The notes: a model not told the origin generated them from the letters alone. A stretch of 64,000 nt of DNA from Antitrichia curtipendula (GCA_951230915.1 OX579637.1:3968001-4032000), one strand, 5' to 3'. Shown: positions 11,801-25,218, numbered from the stretch's first letter. Numbers and translations are program-made.

Positions 11801-12929
11801 AATACTAACTCGTTCCTCCAACTTTCTAGGTAACTAGGCTAATCTTCACATTCTAGTTTACAACACTAGGCTATTTTCTTATGTAGATTCTAAAACACTA
11901 ATTAGGTGCCTAGTCTAAGTACCTAAACATTAGAGCATTGCATCCTTTTCTTTGAATTGTAAAGATGAAACTTTCAACTAGGCAAAAAAGAGTACAACAT
12001 GCTAAAGCTGAATCTGTAACAGTACAAACCTTTAATGTTTGTACTCCCTACATTAAATTAATAGATGAAAATCACTTTTTATGATGCACTTATCAATATA
12101 TGCAGGATATAAGACTCTAATCTATTTTTATTTATTTATTTAAGTCAAAAATATTATAAGAAAACTAACTCCAAACTTTCATCCTGTGTAGAAATTCTAC
12201 CGTGACAACAATTTTGGACAAGCATAGTGTGCTTTTACCCTATTGGCTGCCGTCGCCTTCCATGACACTTTCTGCACGGGCAAGGATACTTCTTCAAGTT
12301 CAACTCCGTAGCCACCCTCAATTCTGTTTGCAAGATGAGGTCGCCTAGGGGAATGTGGCGGAGAACTCGGCCATCAATTTTGATGCAGATTCTTGCCCTC
12401 TGACATCGTCGCCTACCTTCTATGTCTGGCTACAGTGTATCTAGAGACATGTACTTATTGCTGCACTATAGGCACGCTCTCTAGCAGAGGAGAAATCCCA
12501 AAGACTACAATAGGTCCATACAGACATAGAGAAATATCCAAAAATTAGCATCCTCTTATGCCAAGATAACAATGATGGGCTGTGGAAAACATCAAAAATG
12601 AGACAATGATTTGCAAATCTTAAAAATCCTCCTCCATGTACTGGTCACGTCACAATGAGTGTGAGGATGCGTTGTCTTTGACGGATCCATGGAATTCTAA
12701 ACGGATCTTTGTAAGTCAAAGAAGTGGCGTGCACTAGAACTGTATTAGATAGAACACATAGCCAGTACATGGTGTGCATGTGATGAAGTAGACAAAGGAT
12801 ATGTTGAATCTTTTATACATGTCTGTCTTCCATAATGCTTTGTAAGACATTGGGAACAATGATTACTAATTAGACTTCCCAAAATAATTGAGTCTTATTG
12901 GAGAACAACTTTGTCATCATGACATTTCG
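11801..12929. other. Unassigned spacer between family T copies
   Basis: AT-rich from 11800 to 12200, then a slightly GC-richer part at 12230-12430 without a long frame. No repeat shared with the rest of the window was recognised. Confidence 0.3.
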
Positions 12930-15830
12930 AAGGAAAAAGAGGTTTCCAAGTTTATTTTTGCCCCCCTCCAAAGTGGACTACAAAGTCTGAATAGGAGAAG
13001 AATACCATAAATCACAAATGCCATGTACTTCTTCACTGAGCGTCCTCAAAGGCAACAACTGTTAGAACATGTATACAACTAAGACGCCATCCACCACCTA
13101 TAGAAAGCCGAAAATGTCCCTGTGCATGTTTTCTAAAACATCTAGATGTCACCATAAGATGGATCCATGGACTCTTCTAAGACAAAAGCCTGGAAAAATC
13201 AGAGGGAATCCTAAAAGGCCCAAGGAAATAAAATCAGAGGACAAGAGAATGACAACTGACATTCCTTATTCTCCTATGTTGACTTCCTACCTACCCATTT
13301 GATCCGCAAAATGTGGATCTCAGATCCTGAAAACCCGAAAAGTGAAGTCTAGATGCATCCAATTCAAAAGCAGCTAATCAATAGCTTTTTAACTATCAAA
13401 AACTTGGATTTTTGTCCCGCTAGCCTAGGTCTAACCTAAAAAACTCCCTACCTACTTCCTATTCCGCTTTAGAAAAGGTTCTTTATACTTGGTGGCTCTT
13501 TTTCTAGGCGATTGTTTCTACTTGCTAATGGCTTCCCTATTGTTACAGCTTTTTCCCTCAATGGCGTCGGAGCCTTACCCTTGAAGCTCGAGGGAGAAAT
13601 GTTCACTGGATCGGATTCTTCATCTGATTCCAGACCTTGACATGGATCCAAATCTCGACGGGCTCTCTTTCTTTACTGAGTTGCTTGGTGACTCATTCTT
13701 CTCTGAATGATGACTCCCTGAGGACACCTCTCTGGCCCGCTTAGTTGTGCTCTTCTTCTTTGTTGTGCGAGGCACTTGCAAAGAAGGTTTGGAGCCCTTG
13801 CTCTAGGATGTCCCAAATTTGGATTCCGTCTTCCGGATCCTATCTTTGGATCCTAATTCATGTGCGGATCCTTCCCTAGCTTCTGATTTCAGCCTAAAGA
13901 GGTATTTGGCAGGGGTCTTCTCTTCCACCGCTTTGTCCTTTGGTTTCACAGATGCGGAGGGTGACATGATTGGAGTTAGCCGCGTTGGAGGTGTTTACTC
14001 CCTTGGCTCAACCTCCTTTTCCTTCCCAGAACCTGGAAACTATCTCGCCTAATGGGGAGCATCTCAGATCTCGGACATCATCTTCTTGATAGCCTCCGAA
14101 TACTCAACCACCATCATAACCACCTTGGCTGTTGCTTCCGATCCGGCCTTGTGAATCTCCTTGTCAAACAACTTGGCCTTGTTTAACACATCTTTGGAAT
14201 GTCCTACAAAACCCCGGATCTTTGGAGTATATCCTCTGATTTTGAAGAGAGCCTTCTCATTTCTTTGCTTCCCCCTATACTTTTCTCCAACTGCCGTTGG
14301 AAATTTTGGTTCCTCTCGGCCAATTCCTTGACCTGCGTTTCCCACTTCCAAAAATCATTATCCTGGATCAAACCTTCTACTTTCTTTGCGAGCTTGGACA
14401 CCTCAATTCCTCCAAGCAGTCCACAGACATTTCTGACTGCCCCTCTCTTAGTGTCTAGCTCTTCTTAAACCTTCCTAAGATCCTCAATAATCCTCCTCAA
14501 TGAGTCATCTCGGTCCACTTCTGATTCTAGGGACTTCTTTCTCTCAATCTTGGATCCTTTCTTCTTAGCTGAGGGTGGGATCCTCTCATCCTCTCTTCGC
14601 CTCTCTGATGGCCCTTTTCTCTTCTCTAACGAGGCCCTTCCAAACTCCTCATCATGCCCTCTCTTCCTCTTCGTGCTCTCTTGTTCCCAGGGTAGAGTAA
14701 TATTTAATTTAAGGAAGGTGGCCACGACCTTGTAAACTGTCCTCTCATGACTCCTAAGCGTTCCTACATAGTCATTTAGATGGAAGAGGAAGGGGCCAAT
14801 GGAGGTTGCCTTGGTATTTCCCAAAGAAGAAACCATCTTTCCCACTATATCCTTCACTATTCCTCCCCAAACACCCTCCTCTCTCAACTCAAAGCACCAA
14901 AAAGGGTGTTGGCTGAGGTTACTGTAATCTAATTCAACCTCTCCGGATATAAAATGGGAACTAGGAATTCTAACATCCTCCTATCCCTTACAATCTTGCA
15001 ATCCGCTACTACGTAGCCATCCTTGGAATGAGGAGGATTGGAGAACTTACCCTCCGCAAACTTGTCAACCCGGGAAGCCATCTCTTCTCCCTCACACGGA
15101 AAGTCATAAACCCTCTTCCAGATTTTGAAGGTCCACTTGTCAAGAAGCGCTCGGGAAATTTTGTTCCATTCATTTGACTGCTCCCTTGTTAGCTCTTGGA
15201 TCATCTCCTCATCCTTCAAACTCTAGAGTCAATGTAGAAACCCAACGCATCCGAGTTGCTCCAAATCTGCCTCAAACAATTTTTGCCCTTCTTCATCCTT
15301 AGGAATAATCAAATAGATGTTATTGATCTTTAGTTGGACAGCCCTACTCCCTTCCACTTTTACCATTGCTTTCCAGGGTGCTGTCATTCATTTCAGATCA
15401 AAACTTTACTCAGTCCCTTAGAAAGATGAAGCTATAAAAAACCTTCTGCCTAGCGTCGGTCCTCTTCGTCTCTATCGGATTCAGAAACTGGAATCTCTCT
15501 TTTCTAACTCCCTTATGGGCTACCAGATCAACTATGAGTGCTTCAAGGATACCTCTAACTCGTGAATGAAAATTGTGAGTGGGGGTTCCGATCCCTCAAT
15601 CTTCTCCCAAAAGCTGCCCCTAATTGGTTTAGGATAGCCATTTCCGCAATCATCCCGGAAGATTCTGACCGTTAAACAGTTGTCCATAATTTATGATAGT
15701 GTCGTTGAGCCCTAGAATCGCACTGTTGGCTATTGGTAGGTCTTTTGGTATCCTCCGATATGTATTTGCACCCGACCTCTAGTAGAAAACGCAGGAATTT
15801 TGACAGAATTCTGTTGATTTGGTCGTGTTG
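12930..15830 (-). mobile_element. Family T element, copy a2, degraded
   Basis: Carries the family ORF in pieces plus the shared 3' segment (13190-13400) and 5' segment (15290-15790). Like the other copies it is dense in TTCCGG and GGATCC words. The outer edges are not sharp, so the limits given are approximate. Confidence 0.55.
13469..15420 (-). pseudogene. Family T long ORF, copy a2, frameshifted
   Basis: Pieces lie in order on the minus strand. Near 15360-15240 is an N-terminal stretch starting MVKVEGSRAVQLKINNIY. The piece 15219-14929 (KDEEMIQELTREQSNEWNKI..FSNPPHSKDGYVVADC..FLVPILYPE) aligns with residues about 55-150 of copy b. The piece 14887-14465 matches the segment with SIGPFLFHLNDYVG and then a charged tail. 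Pieces at 14401-14064 and 13651-13469 match the coiled-coil and C-terminal parts. Stops and frame changes separate them. Confidence 0.65.
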
Positions 15831-15836
15831 ACCTGG

Positions 15837-18800
15837 TCACTGTTTTGTTGATTTCAAGAAATTTTTGTTGCGGACGGTGAAGCATTGCAGGATCTGAAGG
15901 TAGAACTCCATCCGGAGTTCGCTTGCGTAGATCCCCCACTTGGTCTCGTTGTTGTATTTCGCTTCATTGTAATACAGAATATCGGCAAGGCGATATTCTA
16001 TCTCCACCCTGTTCTCCACCCTGTTGCGGACAACATCTGCATGATTGTTCCCTCTTTTGAAGAGGAACAGCATACGGACGTCCGGGGCCACCCTCAAGCG
16101 ATTAGACACGTTGTTTGGGCGCTCCGCCCTTGAGGGGATGTACACCGACTTCACGACATCGTAGTCCGGCATGTCCACTATCGCGAAGTTAAGTGCGGCT
16201 TTGGAATCCATGTCACTGCCTAGAATCCAGAGCCAAACGCTGGCCTCCGTGGCATTTGGCTCTAGTTTTGTAGCCATGAACTCTAGGCATGGCAAAAGAG
16301 TCGATTTGTCATCTTGTACGGCTGACCTGTCCAAACCCCCATACGTCTAGAATGGCAAGTCTGAGGGGACGGTTGACGTATTTGTACATTTGCGTATCGA
16401 CTAACACTCTCACCTGGGCGTCTTGACCCCGAAACTCATATCCTCCAGATTGTTCACCAAGTTGGTACTTTGACTTCATGAACCTTTGGAATATAGTGGC
16501 CTCGTCCGAGAACTTGTCGCCGAGGTCTTTTGCCCTCTTTAGTTTGGCGTCGTTTGTTAGGCGCTTACTAAAAAACGACGGCTTCGGATAGGAGAGCAGA
16601 AAATCCCATGTCGCGGACAAGAACAGGTGCCTCTTCTTCTAGGACCTCCAGATATTGAGGATGGTGTCATTATTCTCGTCGCGCAGTTTGAGACCGGGTT
16701 TGATCGACATCATCTCTTCGTGGATGATTTTCTTCTTCTTCCTACGCTCAACCCAGTCCTGTGCGGTCTGATTATCCAACACAAGAAACTTTGTCTTTCC
16801 CACCGATACTTTGGGGTGATTGTGCCGGCGGTCTTCAGTCAGGTTCAGCAAATGCTCAGCAAATACCTCGAGATTGCGGTCCGTGAAATGACCAATATGC
16901 TTGAAGAATTCCCTCTTTAAAGCAAACGACTTCCGGCTAAAATCATCCATGTCCTGGAAGAGCTGTTGCGTGACCAATTCGACGAGCTCACCCTCCGGGT
17001 ACTTCTTGAGGAAATCCTTCCAGAGCTTCCAAATATCATCTCGCAGCGTGATGATCTTAATCTCGCTCTTCAGGTCCAAAGGTGACTTGATATTCTTCCC
17101 TTCCTTCTCAAGGTTGATATTCTGGAACCGCTTCACAACTGCATCCGTGAAACTCTGCAACACAATAGACACATTGTCATTAGAATACTAGACTTACCTT
17201 CGTCTCGAAGCTAATCAGGCATCTATCGCTACTGACTGAAATGACCGACTTCGTACTGTGCAGCATACTAGTATTACGATGTCCGGGAGGCATTAGCACA
17301 AAACAGTGATATTACCCTCCATACGAGGGTAATGGATTAGTGATGTAGTCTACCTTCCACTTGGCCTCGCTGAGGACAGACGCATTCCTCCTCTTCACGG
17401 GATCTTTGGCAACGATAGTCGGTCAAAGGCAGTTGATCCAGACGTTCCGGGAGCTAATGACTTGGCGACCCCACATCGGCTAAGCGTGATCGAGGTGATT
17501 AGTCAATTTGTAAAACTGGGAGATGTTTACCAACTTCGACGCGTCTAGGGTCCAGACAATGTAGGCTTCCCACGTTCTGAGTTCCTTACGGCGTTGCTCG
17601 CTGCACTTCTCTATCTGGAGATCCTTGGAAGCCTGCATACTATGCTGACCATTGATAATCATGAACTTCCCTTTTTTAATGTCCTCCCAACTCTGTGGCA
17701 GCTCCTTCAGCAGGTGGTTGCGACTGTCTACCGGCGTCAAACAAAGTTGTTGTCTTTGTCGATGTGACCGAGAGCGATCAAGTTGCGCTTCACGGACTCC
17801 GTAATCTTGTCCTCCATTCCCCGAATGACATAATCGTCTCTTGCTTTTATGCACTGGTTGATGTTCACGAGTTGGGGATCCTCTCCCAGTATGTAGCATG
17901 CCTGGTGCTCCGCCCAGAAGTCGCGCTGAATGAGCCCGAACTTGTCTGCCACATCCATTGGGTTTTTGGATTTTAAGTCTGCGTGATGTTCGTCAGAGCA
18001 AATCCCGAACTTCTAGTACCCGCGATAGCCCACGATTTACGACACTTGTTCGTCCCCTCAGCTGCCGCCGCACCCCCCGACTGAGTCTCGGCGCATTTTC
18101 CGAGAGTCTGATCGCACCTGCCCCTGTCCGCTTGCGCCACTCCCGGACCCTGGCGGCGTTGACAGGCTTCTTTCTCCTCCAGCAAGCTCATCATGTTTCT
18201 TCCTCTGTCGTCCAATTTGTAAGCGGGGCTTTACGGTCTTCACAGCGTGTCTATCTAGCGCAGTCCAAATGTGTAGGATTCTTCGGGCCATCGTCGTTGG
18301 CGGGCCTTCAATCCATGGCAGGTAATTTGCCGTCTTGAATGTGTGGATCAGGTGGTCAACCTTTGCATCCTCCAAGAATCTTTCGATCTCCTACATGTCG
18401 AACTTGGCTCCTGCGCTGACTCCGTCCATGACTATGGAGTGCATGTGATCTCCGTCACTACCGTCTTCATTTACCTCCTGCAGGACGATGACGATGTACC
18501 GCAGGCGGACGCACTCAATGCGCGACACCTTCTCTTGTTGGTGCCATATGAAGAAGTTTCTTGTAGTCATTGTTTGGTACCGGAGGTGGACAAAATCTTG
18601 AAACCGGTTTAAGCCAAACGACCACTTAGAGACATTCCCCCGGAATTGCCACAATCTCTCGCACGATTTCTCGTCGTCGTCAAGGAACAGCTCCCCCTCA
18701 TATGGATTGAAGAAGGGTTCCATGAAGTGCTGGGTTATCGTGTAGTCGTAGTTGTCCTCCCCCGCCATCCTGAAGTAGTACGTCCTGCGGAGCCAGAGTG

Positions 18801-18867
18801 TTGTTAGCTTACCCTCAACACGAGGCCAGAGTCTACATAAATTGACAGCAGACCCGATCAGTTGCAA
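15837..18867 (-). pseudogene. ParB/sulfiredoxin-fold nuclease-like gene, decayed, with introns
   Basis: Read on the minus strand. A likely start is MAGEDNYDY near 18766. The stretch 17958-17737 (KFGLIQRDFWAEHQACYILG..) runs, after a one-base shift near 17740, into LTPVDSRNHLLKELPQSWED and the motif INGQHSMQASKDL at about 17660-17620. That motif resembles the GxHR-type signature of ParB/Srx domains, with Ser replacing the usual Arg. The frame continues through SSRNVWINCL with a TAG and a TGA that look like former CAG and CGA codons. A donor at about 17353 and an acceptor (TTGTTGCAG spacing) near 17160 lead to the long exon 17160-15837. The family occurs as repeated genes in plants and fungi; its function there is unknown to me. 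Multiple stops mean it is probably dead. Confidence 0.55.
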
Positions 18868-19652
18868 TTTCTCTAGGGCGATTCATTAGAAGCTGCTTTC
18901 CTTCGACTCGAGGCTATGTTAATTAAATGTAGACACCAGGATCTTGTACTATGCTTGAGCGACTAAAGTTACGGTAGCGGATTCTGTTGTGGCGTCTGTT
19001 TATTTAGGACCGTTGGTGATTGTCATGTTCACGTCGGCGATTTAGCCGCAGAGTGCTGGTGTATCCTGTTTCTATTCTGTGCGGTCAAGTGGGTTTGGTG
19101 GTTAAACTAACGTGCTCCTCCTGAGATCTTGAAATTGTCTCAGTGGTATTGTTGGTCTAGGTTGCCTTCGGCTCGAGGCTATTTGTATGGTCGCTGGTAT
19201 AAATGTGGATTTAGGTTCATTAAGATGCAGTTTCTGTACTACTCTGTTGTACTACGTTCAGGGCGAGGGCAATCTTATTTTGTTGAGCCTTGACATCCTT
19301 TACGTGTTCTCTATGGATCCGCCGCTGACTGTGTCTACTGTTAACAGCCATCGACATATTTAGCTTCGACTCAAAGCTAACTGAAGAAGTCATTGCTTTA
19401 GGTTATCTTCGACCCAAAGCTAATTGGGAGCTTATCGTGGCTTCGCGGAGTAGTATTTGTTCTGGTTAAATTTGTGCTCAACGTGTCTGTATTACCTTTG
19501 ACTCAAAGGTAATCTACTTTGTCTGGGCATTGACTTCTGCTGGGTGTTCAGTATACCTAGGTCCTTCACGTTGTCAATTTTGACATAATTAGCTTTGGCT
19601 CGAGGCTAATTATCATCGGGTCGACGGTAATTAGCCTCAAGCCGAAGATTTA
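17192..19652. repeat. Dispersed hairpins of TTACCTTCG..CGAAGGTAA type, left group
   Basis: Imperfect palindromes of about 22 bp recur at 17192, 17311, 18804, 18895, 19161, 19359, 19400, 19491, 19588 and 19627. Examples are ATTACCTTTGACTCAAAGG (19491) and TTAGCTTTGGCTCGAGGC (19590). Arms alternate between ACCTT/AAGGT and AGCCT/AGGCT types around a central GACTC-like loop. They lie in introns of the ParB-like gene and upstream of its start. The same class appears at 27966-28492 in front of DUF7869-type copy 2. Confidence 0.85.
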
Positions 19653-19689
19653 GGATGGTTAGAATATGTATTCATGCGAGATTTCTGGT

Positions 19690-19975
19690 GCATAAACCCT
19701 AAGGCTTAAACCCTAAACCCCAGAGGATAATCTATAGGATTGAATACCTCCGAATTCAATTGCTTGATGTCTCGGGACTGGCTTCGAATTCAACTTGAAG
19801 GTAGGGAATGAGACCTGCAATGACAGCAAAATAACGTTGTTGCTTCTTAAAAGACAACTTCATGATTCAATGAGGAGATTGAATGAAGAAAACCAACATC
19901 ATTATACTACTCTTTAAGTGCTAAGAAAATGCCCAAGACTCTAATTTCTTAAACCCTAACCCCATGATACTCAAT
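19690..19975. repeat. Short telomere-like CCCTAAA runs
   Basis: AAACCCTAAGG, AAACCCTAAACCCC (about 19696-19722) and AAACCCTAACCCC (about 19950) match the plant telomere repeat CCCTAAA. These are one or two units each, which could also be telobox promoter motifs rather than remnants of telomere repair. Confidence 0.5.
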
Positions 19976-20020
19976 CGAAAACTAAATCACAACTAATGAA
20001 CCCAAAACAGTGTCTACAGC

Positions 20021-20835
20021 ATGAAAATAAAACGACAACAAAAAACGAGGCAAAAAACAAGGCAAAAACAAAATTGTGAATTAATAGAAGACGCGGATAC
20101 AACTGCGTTATCAAAGACAATACCTGCGCAGGTACAACTGGGAGGACAATTCACCGCTAAAGAAATTCCCCAATTACAACTTGCAACGCCGCAACTTGAA
20201 CTGCAATCCGGAACACAAAAAACCGCACTGCGGACTCCACGAGCTAACAGGTCATATCGTCTCGCTCTCAAAATGAGCTCATGCTGCAAATCAACCCGCC
20301 AAAACAACCTACGCCACGAAGTTGACACTGCAAAGTCGACACCGCCAACGAACTCACAACGCGAAGTTCACACCGCCAAGGAGTTCACACCGCCAAGGAA
20401 CTCACACCGCGAAGTTGAATGCGCCAAAAACTCTGTCACGCTCTCGCGCGCAACGGTCCCACTCACAACACTCTCACACACAAGCAAATGCAAAACAAAA
20501 GGAAGCAACAGCGAGGGAGAATGAAACAGAAACAAACACAAAAACAAAAGCACGCAGTTCGAGGCGTAGGCGCGAAGTCGGAAATGCGACAGCAGAGAGC
20601 GGGGAGAGAGATGACCTCCCGAACCCTACCCAAGCCACCAAACCAGCTTCGGGGCAGGTGCGACGGTTCCGAGCCTGCCACGGACCCCCCCGAGCCTCCG
20701 AAACTACGTCTGAACAAGCCAAACCTGCTCCTTCGGTGCCGAAGCTGGGCCGAACCAAACCCGAGCCTCTATACTTGCCTTGTGCCCCTCCCAACTTCCT
20801 GCTTTGGTCCCAAACCTGAAAAAAACATCCTCTAA
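20021..20835. other. GC-rich, CpG-rich stretch with short direct repeats
   Basis: Base composition changes sharply against the AT-rich flanks. Overlapping open frames exist on both strands (for example 20021-20524 and 20322-20819 plus, 20474-20794 minus), as expected of GC-rich DNA poor in stops; none looks like a protein family. Near 20325-20420 the words TTCACACCGCCAAGGA and GAACTCACACCGCGAAG recur, giving a small array with a step of roughly 18 bp. It could be a promoter or 5' region of the neighbouring element; that is a guess. Confidence 0.45.
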
Positions 20836-21119
20836 GCCTAAAATAAAGTGAAATAATTTAGGAAACCAAAGTGCAAACAAAAATAATTGTTTTCTTTCAC
20901 TTTCGATGTCAAACTCTTTGTGTCTTCATGGTCAAAGTTTGTGAAGTTTCTCATAAATAGATTATACACTTTCATACTAGTGTAGATAATACAGGTTTCA
21001 ATTATTAGATAATACATTGACGCAAAATGATTTAAAAATTCTTGCTCTTTCTTACAAAAGAAGCTAATCTACGTTTGTCTTGAGGGAAAAAAAATCTAAA
21101 TCATACAATTCCATGCAGA
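20836..21119. other. AT-rich spacer, nothing recognised
   Basis: No frame or repeat was found between the GC-rich block and the satellite. Confidence 0.3.
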
Positions 21120-22790
21120 GAATTGAATTCAAAAAACTTAATTCACAGAATCTTAAGTCATAGAATATAATTTTGAAAGCGACTTCAATACAATAAAATG
21201 TAGAAGCTGGGAAATATCTTCAAGTATGTGAATGTAAATAAAAACTTAATTTGTAAGTAATTTCAATCCACCCACACGTAATGACAACAGAAATGAAATC
21301 ATAAAAGCGGACCTGTACTTTAATGATGTCAAAGATCAAATGTCATAGAATTTCATTTTGAAAGAGACTTCACACAAATCGTACAAGTTGCAAATAGTTA
21401 CCCTCAAGTACTTAAATGCCCACAAATACTAATTTGATGTGTAATTGCAATCCTACCGCACGTCAATTCAAAAAAATATAGAGTAAGTCCACCATGTACT
21501 TTAATGGTGTCAAAGATCAAATGTCATAGAATTCCATTTTGAAAGAGACTTCACACAAATCGTACAAGTTGCAAATAGTTACCCTCAAGTACCTAAATGC
21601 CCACAAATACTAATTTGATGTGTAATTGCAATCCTACCGCACGTCGATTCAAAAAAATATAGAGTAAGTCCAACCTGTACTTTAATGGTGTCAAACATCA
21701 AATATCATAGAATTTCATTTTGAAAGAGACTTCACACAAATCGTACAAGTTGCAAATAGTTACCCTCAAGTACTTAAATGCCCACAAATACTAATTTGAT
21801 GTGTAATTGCAATCCTACCGCACGTCAATTCAAAAAAATATAGAATAAGTCCAACCTGTACTTTAATGGTGTCAAAGATCAAATGTTATAGAATTCCATT
21901 TTGAAAGAGACTTCACACAAATCGTACAAGTTGCAAATAGTTACCCTCAAGTACCTAAATGCCCACAAATACTAATTTGATGTGTAATTGCAATCCTACC
22001 GCACGTCGATTCAAAAAAATATAGAGTAAGTCCAACCTGTACTTTAATGGTGTCAAACATCAAATATCATAGAATTTCATTTTGAAAGAGACTTCACACA
22101 AATTGTACAAGTTGCAAATAGTTACCCTCAAGTACCTAAATGCCCACAAATACTAATTTGATGTGTAATTGCAATCCTACCGCACGTCAATTCAAAAAAA
22201 TATAGAATAAGTCCAACCTGTACTTTAATGGTGTCAAAGATCAAATGTCATAGAATTCCATTTTGAAAGAGACTTCACACAAATCGTACAAGTTGCAAAT
22301 AGTTACCCTCAAGTACCTAAATGCCCACAAATACTAATTTGATGTGTAATTGCAATCCTACCGCACGTCGATTCAAAAAAATATGGAATAAGTCCAACTT
22401 GTACATTAATGGTATCAAAGATCAAATGTCATAGAATTTCATTTTGAAAGAGACTTCACACAAATTGTACAAGTTGCAAATAGTTACCCTCAAGTACTTA
22501 AATGCCCACAAATACTAATTTGATGTGTAATTGCAATCCTACCGCACGTCAATTCAAAAAAATATAGAATAAGTCCAACCTGTACTTTAATGGTGTCAAA
22601 GATCAAATGTCATAGAATTCCATTTTGAAAGAGACTTCACACAAATCGTACAAGTTGCAAATACCCTCAAGTACTTAAATGCCTACAAATATTAATTTGA
22701 TGTGTAAATGCAATCCACCCGCACGTGAATGAAACAAAATTAAAATAAAACCAGACCTGTATTTTATTGGTGTCAAAGATCAAATTTTAC
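21120..22790. repeat. 181-bp satellite with a two-unit (362-bp) higher-order pattern
   Basis: The marker GTACTTTAAT starts at 21315, 21496, 21677, 21858, 22039, 22220, 22401 (GTACATTAAT) and 22582, each step exactly 181 bp, with a degenerate unit on each side (about 21130 and 22759). Units alternate between two types: one with GAATTTCATTTTG and CACGTCAATTC, the other with GAATTCCATTTTG and CACGTCGATTC. Inner units are nearly identical and outer ones divergent, the usual picture for expansion by unequal crossing-over. The unit length is in the range of plant centromeric satellites, but a single short array does not show that. Confidence 0.95.
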
Positions 22791-24121
22791 AGAATTTTCT
22801 GTGCAATATTTAGTGACATTCAAATTGGAGCAGCTTTGGATTAATTTCGTAATGTCATGCATTAATATATATATGGGCACTGTACGCGTAAGCCAGTTAA
22901 ACTGTATTAGAAAGAATTCGATATTAGAATTGGAATTATTTTTAAAATTACCGAAGTTTGATGTTCACATTAATTTTTTTTTAGGGCTGTCCTTTGAAGA
23001 CGAATGGCATTGAATTTGAGAATGAGAGATGATTTTTTCTCAAGATTTTAACAAATTGATATTGAGCCATTCCTTTAGTCAGAGATTGAAACGTTCATTG
23101 GGACCTTGGTTTGGAAAATGTTACTTTATAGCTAATTAGGTCTTTTAAACATAGTTGCACTCGAGTCAATAAAGTTATGACCTTCCTATCTTTTGCACAT
23201 TTTTTTGAGAAGTACCCAGAGTATCGTATTTAAAAAAAATAGTAGTTGCCATTTTTTTTTTGAGGCAGACACTAAATCCTATAATTGAACTTATGAACCC
23301 TACATTCTAAACCAAGAACCCTAAACATCCACTAAATTGGAGATTCCCTTTAGTTGAGTCATAAAGAATATGAAATAAAATAAAGTGAAAAGAATAGCCA
23401 GCATGCGTAAAAAAACATTCTAAGTTTGGATAAACTTTTGAAAATCTTTTGGACACAATCCAAATAAATAGATTCAAAGTTTTAAGGTAAGACTCAGGTT
23501 CCAAATTGGTGCAAGCTTTAAAATGATGCCCTACCTTTATTGTGCAGTGTCCGTACATGTTTCTTTTTCGTAGTTTTCATAAATGTACAGATAGTGTACA
23601 TTTACAAGGTCGATTTTGGAGCCTAATGCCTGTTCAACTTTAAATTTATATAACTAATTCCACAAAGCTCAAAGAAATGTGAAACGACTTGGGTTGGATG
23701 CCAAATCCACTTCTCTTTCAAGTAATGTTTATTAAAAAATAATTCATGAAGTTTTACCTTCCCAAAATTCAATTCCAGCCCTTAGGTGGGCGGTTTACGG
23801 ACCTGCTATCTTAATCATATACAGAATGTCAACGCTCTCACTAAAAGCGGCTACGAAAAGTGGTTGGAGAAGTCTCCCTGGGGATGCGTCTCCTTTTCTT
23901 TTTTTGCAACGGAATATAATTGAAAGCCGTCCATGTTCTGGAAAAGCACTAACTGCGCGGGAAATCGGAGTCCGTTTGAATTCCGGAATGTGGCGTGCTA
24001 TTCTTTCCACGTCTTCTTCCCATCTTCTTCCCTCTACCTTGCAGGCTTAGCTCGGGATGCGCACAGCGATGGAGGCGTTTTGCAGTCATTCTCGTACTTG
24101 CTGTCGTTCCTTCTCCGCCTG
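22791..24121. other. No gene recognised
   Basis: AT-rich to about 23760 with short chance frames. From about 23820 to 24121 it is richer in GC and may be host sequence of a larger element into which family T copy b inserted (see the findings). The end next to the insertion reads ..CTCCGCCTGACCTG. Confidence 0.3.
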
Positions 24122-25218
24122 ACCTGTGTCGTACGCGTAATCTAGAGGTAAGCACCTTTAACACACAATTGTGGTTAGATGACACGGAATATCGTCCCAG
24201 GGACTCTACTATGTTGCTATGAATTTGGTTTTATTCGGATTATCGCTAAATCATTCCAAAGGTATCTAAAACCTCTTTCTCTTCTTCCGGACTTCCTCCT
24301 TTCCGGAATTTAATAGGGATCCGTCTCCTTCCGGAATCCGGATACGGTCACTATTCGGTTTGTTATGCCCCTGTTTTACCTTCAGGAGGTCCGCTTTTAC
24401 TCTTTAGAGGGGCAGGGACTCCACCACTCATTGACCACACGTTCTAACTTATAAAAAAAAACAAAAAAAAACCAACCCGACACTCAACAGATCTATATGT
24501 TGCGGCGAAGTAAGTTTCCGTCTCCTCACAACTTTCCGGATGGCCTATCCGGGAAAGAGGTCACGCAGAAGCCAGTCTCTCTCCTTTACTACAACGACAG
24601 AATCATAGCTATCCGGATTCAACACAAGAGAAGGTCTATAGGAAAATAAGTGATGCTGCAGTTGGCAGATCTTCCGGTAAGCAGGGGGATATTCCTCTTG
24701 GCGGTTGCTTAACCCCGCACGGAACTACTTCCTAGTTCCGGAACCTCATCCTCATTACACCAATCGGATTACCGTTCCAATAGTTTAAAGATACTAAGTG
24801 CACAAGTCCTACAGATCCGACCCAGCTTTCTCACAAATCCTCCCCCAATGTCTTACTCCAAACACTCATGAAATCCGGATTCCTCCTTCTCGGTTCCTCA
24901 CAACTCTCAAAACGCACAAACACACTGCCCAAGTCCTCACACAAACACTTAGAACATGGGATGTACACTTAGTGGCGTAGATCAGCATAAAAGAAATGAA
25001 ATAAAACTTCAAATTGCATAAGGATGGAATGAATGAGCAACAAGCCTGCTCATCATTTAAAAACCAAAATACAAAGGGAAAAGAGACATCCGAAAATCTA
25101 GCTAACCAACCACAGAAGCATCCGAGATATCCGGAATGCTAATGAAAGTTATCCCAAAATTTCCGGAATCGGGCCCACATGCGGAAAACCCGTTCCGGAA
25201 AAACCCTAAAGTCTAAAT

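Noticed and set aside
11800..11900. Right target duplication (GTAGG) of family T copy a1
   Set aside because: The left flank is GTAGG but no matching 5 bp could be placed at a plausible right end, so the border is left open.
19690..19975. True telomere or chromosome end
   Set aside because: Only one or two CCCTAAA units in each place, surrounded by ordinary sequence.
20021..20835. Overlapping ORFs of 138 to 167 codons on the plus strand and 84 to 106 codons on the minus strand
   Set aside because: Long frames on both strands are expected in GC-rich DNA; composition is low-complexity and no frame resembles a family.
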